From Planctomycetota bacterium (GTDB lineage: Bacteria > Planctomycetota > SBBH01 > JACQRN01): a stretch of DNA of 6,195 bases. The DNA lies in NCBI GenBank assembly GCA_016206515.1, contig JACQRN010000225.1:1-6195 (forward strand), in the 5' to 3' direction. Both the position numbers and the translations under genes were made by a program. Below the pieces are notes generated by a model. That model searched no databases. It saw only the letters and a list, made by a program, of their open reading frames with translations, and was not told where the DNA came from. Positions 1-4,952 of the stretch are shown here, piece after piece; the stretch's first letter is position 1, and each line of letters begins with the position of its first letter.

Positions 1-2136
1 ATGCAGGAACGCGCCGCGAGCGCCTCCGCCGACGCGCGGGCCGAGTCGAGCCGCAGGGGCAGGGACGCGGATCGCGGAGACCGGAACCACGCGAACCGGG
101 GGGGGGCTAGCCGCGCAGACGGGGAGGAATCGCGCGGGGCGGGCGGAGGCGGCCCCGGGGGCGGCGCGAGCGCGCCCACGCCGGGCCTGCGCCTCATCCG
201 GACCGGCGAGATGGAGTTCGAGGTCGAGAGCTTCGACGGCGCGCTCATGACGGTCGCCCGGATCGCGCTGGAGGAGCAGGGGGTCGTCGCCAGCACGAAC
301 TCCGAGAAACTCCCGAACGGGAAGGTGCGCGGCGTCGTCACCCTGCGCGTCCCGCCGGAGCATCTCGACAACCTGGTGCTGAAGCTGCGCGCGCTGGGAG
401 ACCTCAAGAGCCAGAGGATCGTCTCGCAGGACGTCACGAAGGCGTGGAGCGACTTCAGCAGCGAGCTGCGCGCCGCGCGCGCCATGGAGGAGCGGCTCCT
501 GGAGATCCTCCGGACCGCGCGGGGCAAGATCGAGGAGCTCCTCGCCGTTGAGAAGGAGCTCTCCACCTGGCGCGGCCGGATCGAGCAGATCCAGGGGGAG
601 TTGAACTTCCTCAACGACCGGATCTCGATGTCGACGCTCACGCTCACCCTCTCCGAGAAGGACATCCGCCAGCCGCACACGGCGGTCCGGCGCGAGGTCG
701 GCACCGCGGGGCTCGAGACGGACGCCGTCGAGGAGGCGTACAAGGCGGTTCTGAAGTCCGTCGAGGAGGCCGAGGGGCGCGTGATCGACTCGCACCTGCA
801 GCAGCACGACGCGGGGCAGGTGACCGCCCGGATCCAGTACGAGGTTGCCCCGGACCGGTTCGGGGGGCTGATCGATCGCCTGCGGCAACTGGGGAACGTC
901 GTCCGGCTCCAGGTGCAGCGCGAGGAGACGCTCGAGGGGGACGCCACGACGCACGGTCCGGTACGCCCCTCCGAGGTCCGGCAGGACCCGAGCCGGATGA
1001 CGCTGTCGCTGTACAACCTGACGAACATCGCGCCGCGCCGCTCGACGCAGGCGGTGCTCGCCGCTCCGGACGCGGAGGGAGCGTACCAGGCGGTCCTGAA
1101 GGTCGCGACCGACCACGGCGGGCGCGTGGTCCGCTCGAACCTCAACCGCGGCCGCCCGGAGACCGTCACCGGGAGCGCGACCCTCGAGGTCCCCTCCACA
1201 TCGGCTGGCGCCGCCCTGGAGGCGTTCCGCACCCTCGGGGAGCTCCTGCAACTGGCGGTCGTCGAGAACCCGGACACCCAGGGGACGACCGACGCGAAGG
1301 AGGGGTTCCAGCTGACGATCCGTTCGCTCGCCGGGGTCGACCCGCGCGAGACCGTCTCCCTTCAGTTCGCCTCCACCCGCGTGGAGGAGGCGTACGGGCA
1401 GATCCTGGCGTTCGCCGAGGAGGCAGACGCCCGCATCCGGGTATCGAACCTGCAGAAGACGGACGAGCGGAACGTGATCGGCCAGTTGGACTTCGACCTG
1501 CCGTCGGGCCGCCGCGAGGCGTTCGAGGGGCGGCTCGCCTCCCTCGGGGAGGTGACGCAAAGGCAGTCGCGCCGCGCGGACGATGCCGCACAGGTGGTCG
1601 ACAGCAAGTTCCGTGTCTCGATGGTCCTCTTCGACGTCTCGCAGGTTCAGCCGCGCGAGACGGCGGTGGTCGGCCTGGAGGTCTCCGACGTCGAGGAGAT
1701 CCGCGCGAGGCTCCTGACCCTCGTGACGGACGCCGGCGGGCGCGTGGTCGACTCGAACCTGCGGCGCGATGCGGACGGCCGCGTGGTCGGCTCGGCCACC
1801 TGCGACGTCCCGATGAGCGCTTACGGCGGCGTGATGAACCAGGTAAACAGCCTCGGCGACGTCCAGTCGCTCCAGGTCCAGAAGAACCACAACGTGCCGG
1901 ACTCGCAGATCGCCTCGGCACGGCTCCAGGTGACGCTCTCGAACCGGGCCCTGATCATCCCCGCCGACGGCGGGATCTTCGCCCGCCTGCGCAAGGACCT
2001 GGGAACCTCCTTCGCGGCGGTCATGAAGCTCCTCGGCCTCGTCCTGATCGGCCTGTCGGTGGCGGCCCCGTGCCTGGCGATCCTCTACGCCGGCGTGTTC
2101 GTGTGGCGGATCGTGCGAAAGGGGAGGGCGGCATGA
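1..2136 (+). CDS. Membrane-anchored DUF4349-family protein with five repeat units, possibly 5'-partial
   Basis: Predicted envelope protein; molecular function is unknown. Residues 1-62 are a low-complexity Arg/Gly/Ala/Ser stretch. Residues 64-218 match the classic DUF4349 layout: an RTGEMEFEVESF strand, a helix, a GVVTLRVPPEHL strand, LGDLKSQRI, then a charged coiled coil (about 148-210) and a LTLTLSEK closing strand. Four more degenerate copies without the long coil follow at about 231-340, 346-445, 450-548 and 552-650. Their recurrent landmarks are EEAY, GGRVV.SNL, a (V/L)P strand and LG(D/E/N)V. A hydrophobic helix at 677-702 followed by RIVRKGR is a C-terminal membrane anchor. That topology (bulk outside, basic tail inside) needs an N-terminal export signal, and none is visible. 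The ATG at base 1 may therefore be internal, with the real start upstream, although the window could also have been cut at an annotated start. The stop overlaps the next gene's ATG. The DUF4349 assignment is firm; any role in adhesion or signalling would be speculation. Confidence 0.85.
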   Translation: MQERAASASADARAESSRRGRDADRGDRNHANRGGASRADGEESRGAGGGGPGGGASAPTPGLRLIRTGEMEFEVESFDGALMTVARIALEEQGVVASTNSEKLPNGKVRGVVTLRVPPEHLDNLVLKLRALGDLKSQRIVSQDVTKAWSDFSSELRAARAMEERLLEILRTARGKIEELLAVEKELSTWRGRIEQIQGELNFLNDRISMSTLTLTLSEKDIRQPHTAVRREVGTAGLETDAVEEAYKAVLKSVEEAEGRVIDSHLQQHDAGQVTARIQYEVAPDRFGGLIDRLRQLGNVVRLQVQREETLEGDATTHGPVRPSEVRQDPSRMTLSLYNLTNIAPRRSTQAVLAAPDAEGAYQAVLKVATDHGGRVVRSNLNRGRPETVTGSATLEVPSTSAGAALEAFRTLGELLQLAVVENPDTQGTTDAKEGFQLTIRSLAGVDPRETVSLQFASTRVEEAYGQILAFAEEADARIRVSNLQKTDERNVIGQLDFDLPSGRREAFEGRLASLGEVTQRQSRRADDAAQVVDSKFRVSMVLFDVSQVQPRETAVVGLEVSDVEEIRARLLTLVTDAGGRVVDSNLRRDADGRVVGSATCDVPMSAYGGVMNQVNSLGDVQSLQVQKNHNVPDSQIASARLQVTLSNRALIIPADGGIFARLRKDLGTSFAAVMKLLGLVLIGLSVAAPCLAILYAGVFVWRIVRKGRAA
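190..1950 (+). repeat. Five in-gene repeats of a DUF4349-like unit
   Basis: The protein encoded here contains five homologous units of about 80-110 residues, at nucleotides of roughly 190-435 (plus its coiled-coil extension to about 654), 691-1020, 1036-1335, 1348-1644 and 1654-1950. Each has a strand-helix-strand pattern carrying a GGRVV.SNL-like turn, a G.....(V/L)P strand and a final LG(D/E/N)V segment. Some DNA-level identity survives: 1117-1142 and 1735-1760 differ at only two of 26 bases. The boundaries are read by eye and approximate. Confidence 0.75.
2121..2128 (+). promoter_or_regulatory. Strong Shine-Dalgarno for the gene starting at 2133
   Basis: GGGGAGGG lies inside the last codons of the DUF4349-type gene, with GGAGG ending 5 nt before the ATG at 2133. 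That ATG overlaps the TGA stop at 2134-2136 in an ATGA arrangement. This is the best evidence for starting the exported protein at 2133 and for translational coupling of the two genes. Confidence 0.7.
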
Positions 2137-3605
2137 CCGGAACTCCATGTCGTCCCGAGGGGCGCGAGGTTTCCGCGCCCCGAGGGACCTCTGTCTGCCG
2201 CAATACACAGATCCCTCGTCGCCCTCCCCCGGATCGAGTGCTCCTCGGGACGACACGGACACCCGTCCGGCGTCTGGCTGCCCCGTTTGTCGCCGCGATC
2301 ACGCTCCTCCTCCCCCTGCTCCCCGCTTCGGCCAGGGCGCGGACCTGGTCCGCCATGCCGATCGAGGTTCACGAGTGGGGCGTCCAGGTATTCGACCTTT
2401 CCGGCAGCGGGACGGGCGAGCCTCTCCCGGCGCACATCCACACCCCCGTGGACGCGCCCGGGGCGCCCGTCACGCACTGGTCGCCGCCGGTCCGCGATCT
2501 TCCGGAGGACACGGGGGACCGAGCCAAGCCGATCCTCTACTTCCGCCTGCCCGGAGAACCCGCGGGTTACGACGGCGTCGTCCCGGTTTCCGTGGAGGTC
2601 GGGTTCGCCTGGGGGGACGCCACCGCGTGGTATCCGCAGGCTGACCATGCGTGCGTCCCGTCCGCGCCCGTCCCCGAGAGGGACGTCCTCCTGCGGTGGA
2701 TCGCGTCTCTTGCAAACGACCGCTTCGAGAAACGCGAGGAGGCGACGGCGCGGCTCTCCGCCTGTGGCCGGACGATCCGCCACGTTCTCGAAGCCGCGCA
2801 GACGCACGACGACCCGGAGGTCCGCTCGCGGATCGCCGCGCTCCTTGCCTCCTACGCGGGACCGCAACTGCGCTGGGACCACCTCCTTATGAGACACAGC
2901 GCCCCTGTGTTCGGCAGGCCCGAGGGTGCGTCTGCGACACCCTCCCTCCCGGGCGAGGATCTCCCCGAGGACCACTGGGTGAAGGTCGCCCGCCGGGTCG
3001 ATGCCGCCTACATCGGCAACGGCCTGGAGGCGGAGAAGTACCTGTTCTATGAGGGGCGCACCGCCGAGAGGCCGGCCGTCACCGCCGAGGCGCTCTCCGA
3101 GGGACGGCCGGAGCGCGGCCCCTATCGCCTGACCAACCGGTCGGCGTACCCCGTCCATGACCTCTTCCTGGGGGATCCGGTCGCCGTCGGCTTCACCTAC
3201 GTCGAGATCCTCAACCCCGGCGAGTCGGTGGAGGTCCGCATGGAACCGTGGGGGAAGCGGCCCTCCCCCGGGGAGAAACTCCTCGAACGCTTGGCAACAC
3301 AACCGACAGCGGATCGTGGCCCCGGCGGCGCCCTGCGCGATCCCGCGCAACCGCAGGGCCCCACGACGCAGGCGTGGCTCCACCCGGACGAGGCGCGCGC
3401 CCTCCTCGGCATCTGGGGGCGCGACTTCTTCGAGGGGGAAGGGATCCGGACCGTCTACCGGGAGGATCCGGCGGCTCTCGACGAGGCGATGCCTCTGCGG
3501 ATCTATACGGACATGCACCACGCCATCGATCTGTCCCGCGTCGGCCTGGTTCTGGTGAAGGGGATCGGGACACCCGGCGGAGGCGTCGGCGGGACAAGGA
3601 GATAA
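2133..3605 (+). CDS. Exported protein of unknown function with a HEAT-like insertion
   Basis: A 490-residue protein with no function I can name. I chose the ATG at 2133 because it overlaps the upstream stop (ATGA) and has a well-spaced GGAGG. The resulting n-region is unusually long (about 45 Arg/Pro-rich residues) before a hydrophobic stretch at 47-67 that ends in ASARA, a likely signal peptidase I site near residue 67 or 69. A GTG at 2238 (residue 36) would instead give a textbook signal peptide (LLGTTRTPVRR plus hydrophobic core), so it is a serious alternative start. The mature part opens with PIEVHEWGV. It has an ILYFRLPG strand at about 134-141, EKYLFYEG at 301-308, and a beta-rich stretch with NPGESVEVRMEPWG at 361-374. 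These fit my general impression of large uncharacterised exported proteins. Residues about 183-240 form a separate helical HEAT-like segment (RFEKREEAT, DDPEVRSRI) between the beta-rich parts. The coupling suggests that it works in the envelope with the upstream anchored protein. Confidence 0.8.
   Translation: MTGTPCRPEGREVSAPRGTSVCRNTQIPRRPPPDRVLLGTTRTPVRRLAAPFVAAITLLLPLLPASARARTWSAMPIEVHEWGVQVFDLSGSGTGEPLPAHIHTPVDAPGAPVTHWSPPVRDLPEDTGDRAKPILYFRLPGEPAGYDGVVPVSVEVGFAWGDATAWYPQADHACVPSAPVPERDVLLRWIASLANDRFEKREEATARLSACGRTIRHVLEAAQTHDDPEVRSRIAALLASYAGPQLRWDHLLMRHSAPVFGRPEGASATPSLPGEDLPEDHWVKVARRVDAAYIGNGLEAEKYLFYEGRTAERPAVTAEALSEGRPERGPYRLTNRSAYPVHDLFLGDPVAVGFTYVEILNPGESVEVRMEPWGKRPSPGEKLLERLATQPTADRGPGGALRDPAQPQGPTTQAWLHPDEARALLGIWGRDFFEGEGIRTVYREDPAALDEAMPLRIYTDMHHAIDLSRVGLVLVKGIGTPGGGVGGTRR
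2152..2188 (+). other. Strong GC hairpin with tandem G-A internal loop
   Basis: Arms GTCCCGAGGGGCGCG (2152-2166) and CGCGCCCCGAGGGAC (2174-2188) enclose a 7-nt loop, AGGTTTC. This gives 13 Watson-Crick pairs, 8 inner and 5 outer, split by a symmetric GA/GA mismatch that can form tandem sheared G-A pairs in RNA. It begins 15 nt after the upstream stop. No T-run follows, so it is not a canonical intrinsic terminator. It could be an mRNA-stability or attenuator structure. If translation of the downstream gene really begins at 2238, it would be a leader structure. Confidence 0.6.
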
Positions 3606-3606
3606 C

Positions 3607-3626
3607 CCGGGCGGTCTGGCCGCCGG
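3607..3626 (+). terminator. Possible weak terminator hairpin after the exported-protein gene
   Basis: CCGGGCGG (3607-3614) pairs with CCGCCGG (3620-3626), with one bulged G and a 5-nt TCTGG loop, 2 nt after the TAA stop. A U-tract is absent, so factor-independent termination is doubtful. The position at the end of a likely two-gene unit is the main support. Confidence 0.3.
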
Positions 3627-3668
3627 ATCGACGCTCAACGACCCCGGTCGGTGTCGTGGGATAGCGCT

Positions 3669-3698
3669 TTATTTCTGGATGCAGTGTATCCATAATAA
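3669..3698 (+). promoter_or_regulatory. AT-rich imperfect palindrome and candidate promoter/operator of the ATPase gene
   Basis: A 17-bp imperfect palindrome, TGGATGCAGTGTATCCA (3676-3692; 14 of 17 positions match its reverse complement), is flanked by outer arms TTATT (3669-3673) and AATAA (3694-3698). It is an AT-rich island in very GC-rich DNA. CATAAT at 3691-3696 matches the sigma70 -10 consensus at five of six positions; the -35 region (TTTATT at 3668-3673, 17-bp spacing) is poor. Transcription would begin near 3703, making the ATPase mRNA almost leaderless, which agrees with the lack of a clear Shine-Dalgarno. The palindrome is placed where a repressor could block the promoter. Confidence 0.45.
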
Positions 3699-3706
3699 GA
3701 CCGAAA

Positions 3707-4876
3707 ATGGATCCGGTAGGACGATTCTTAACTTCCCCCTCCGGAAGCTTCTTCCTTTTCGGCCCCCGCGGAACCGGGAAATCGACCTGGCTTCGCAGCC
3801 GGTTTCCGGATTCCACGGTCGTGGACCTCCTGGCGCCCGACGCACAGAGGCGGCTCGCCGCGAGACCCGAGGCGCTTGCCGAAACCGTGCGAGCGGCGCC
3901 TTCCGACAAACCGTTCATCATCGATGAAATCCAGAAGGTCCCCGAACTTCTCGACGTGGTCCACCTGCTGATCGAGGAGCGGCGCGGACGCAGGTTCATC
4001 CTCACCGGATCGAGCGCGCGGAAGCTCAAGCGCGGCGGGGCGGACCTCCTGGCCGGGCGCGCTTCCGTGTCGCGCCTCCACCCCTTCCTCGCCTCCGAAC
4101 TCGGGGAGCGTTTCGACCTGGGGGACGCATTGCGGAACGGCCTCCTCCCGGTCGTCTGGTCGTCGCGCGACCGGGAGCGGTCTTTGCAGGCGTACGTGGA
4201 CCTCTACATGCGAGAGGAGATCCAGACGGAGGGGCTCACGCGGTCGCTGGGAACCTTCGCGCGATTCCTGGAGACGATCTCGTTCTCCCAGGCGGGACTC
4301 CTGAATCTCAGCGCCATCGCCCGGGACGCCCAGGCGGGGCGCAAGGCGGTCGAGGCGTACGTCGGGATCCTGGAGGATCTCCTTCTCGCCTTCCGCATCC
4401 CCGTGTTCGCGCGCCGGGCCCGCCGCAAGATCACGACGCATCCGAAGTTCTTCTTCGCGGATACCGGGATTTTCCGGGCACTGCGTCCCGCCGGCCCCCT
4501 GGACCGGCGCGAGGAGATCGAGGGGCAGGCGATCGAGGGGCTCGTCGCCCAGCACCTGCGGGCATGGATCGACTACCGCGGCGGGAAGGACCACCTCCAC
4601 TTCTGGCGGACGCAGGCCGGATCCGAGGTCGACCTGGTCCTCTACGGCGAGTCGGGGATCTGGGGGGTCGAAGTCAAGAACTCCGGACGGGTTCGGGACG
4701 AGGATCTGCGGAACCTACGAGGGTTCCTGGAGGAATACCCCTCCGCGCGGGGGATTCTCCTGCACCGAGGGACGGAACGCGCACTCCGCGGCGGAATCCT
4801 CGTCACCCCCTGCGCGCCGTTCCTGACGGCGCTCCGACCGGATCGCAGCATGGAGGACGCAGCGGAAACCGCGTAG
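3707..4876 (+). CDS. Stand-alone AAA_14/DUF4143 ATPase
   Basis: A 389-residue P-loop ATPase of the AAA_14 plus DUF4143 class, a normal length for the family and apparently intact. The Walker A motif is GPRGTGKST (19-27) and the Walker B core is FIIDEIQ (70-76), where D73 and E74 would bind Mg2+ and activate water. A sensor-like ILTGSSARK lies at 98-106. The DUF4143 half contains YMREEIQ (167-173), PKFFFADTG (246-254) and a C-terminal GSEVDLVL (305-312) followed by GVEVKNSG (320-327). This E..D...VEVK pattern resembles a PD-(D/E)XK nuclease core and is typical of the family. It is probably cytoplasmic; the biological role is poorly established and no substrate can be read from sequence. The ATG at 3707 has no strong Shine-Dalgarno but lies just behind a candidate promoter and palindrome. 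The gene stands between two unrelated units with gaps on both sides, in keeping with the scattered occurrence of these genes. Confidence 0.92.
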   Translation: MDPVGRFLTSPSGSFFLFGPRGTGKSTWLRSRFPDSTVVDLLAPDAQRRLAARPEALAETVRAAPSDKPFIIDEIQKVPELLDVVHLLIEERRGRRFILTGSSARKLKRGGADLLAGRASVSRLHPFLASELGERFDLGDALRNGLLPVVWSSRDRERSLQAYVDLYMREEIQTEGLTRSLGTFARFLETISFSQAGLLNLSAIARDAQAGRKAVEAYVGILEDLLLAFRIPVFARRARRKITTHPKFFFADTGIFRALRPAGPLDRREEIEGQAIEGLVAQHLRAWIDYRGGKDHLHFWRTQAGSEVDLVLYGESGIWGVEVKNSGRVRDEDLRNLRGFLEEYPSARGILLHRGTERALRGGILVTPCAPFLTALRPDRSMEDAAETA

Positions 4877-4906
4877 ATCTTCGCGCGCCGCTACGGCTTC
4901 GCTCCG

Positions 4907-4937
4907 CTGGACGCTTCGCGCTGGACGCTTCGCGCTG
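4907..4937 (+). repeat. 14-bp intergenic tandem repeat
   Basis: CTGGACGCTTCGCG occurs twice in perfect tandem (4907-4920 and 4921-4934), followed by a partial third copy (CTG). A diverged relative containing CGGCTTCGCTCCG lies immediately upstream (about 4894-4906). The tract fills most of the 76-bp gap between the ATPase and MEMO-family genes. No function is evident. Confidence 0.8.
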
Positions 4938-4938
4938 A

Positions 4939-4944
4939 TATAAA
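4939..4944 (+). promoter_or_regulatory. Possible -10 element for the MEMO-family gene
   Basis: TATAAA matches the -10 consensus at five of six positions and is the only AT-rich block in the gap, ending 8 nt before the GTG start. No convincing -35 box is present, because the tandem repeat occupies that place. Transcription from here would start at or within a few bases of the GTG. Confidence 0.25.
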
Positions 4945-4952
4945 CGGGTGCC

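Noticed and set aside
2085..3638. 517-codon open frame on the minus strand opposite the exported-protein gene
   Set aside because: Its translation is Arg/Gly/Pro-rich with no recognisable domain, while the + strand frame has a signal peptide, coherent strand and helix pattern and a coupled start. Long antisense frames are expected at this G+C.
3647..3656. Terminator-like GGTCGGTGTC stretch near 3640-3660
   Set aside because: Only very short self-complementarity (CGACC/GGTCG) and no T-run; not enough to call a terminator.
3679..3927. Small + frame starting at the ATG inside the palindrome
   Set aside because: It overlaps the ATPase N-terminus in another frame and would destroy the Walker A reading; there is no ribosome binding site or recognisable product.
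3211..4029. Minus-strand frame crossing the gap at 3606-3706
   Set aside because: It runs antisense to two well-supported genes and has no recognisable domain or start signal.
3728..4600. 290-codon minus-strand frame opposite the ATPase gene
   Set aside because: The + strand has unmistakable Walker A and B and DUF4143 motifs; the antisense frame is compositionally biased and motif-free.
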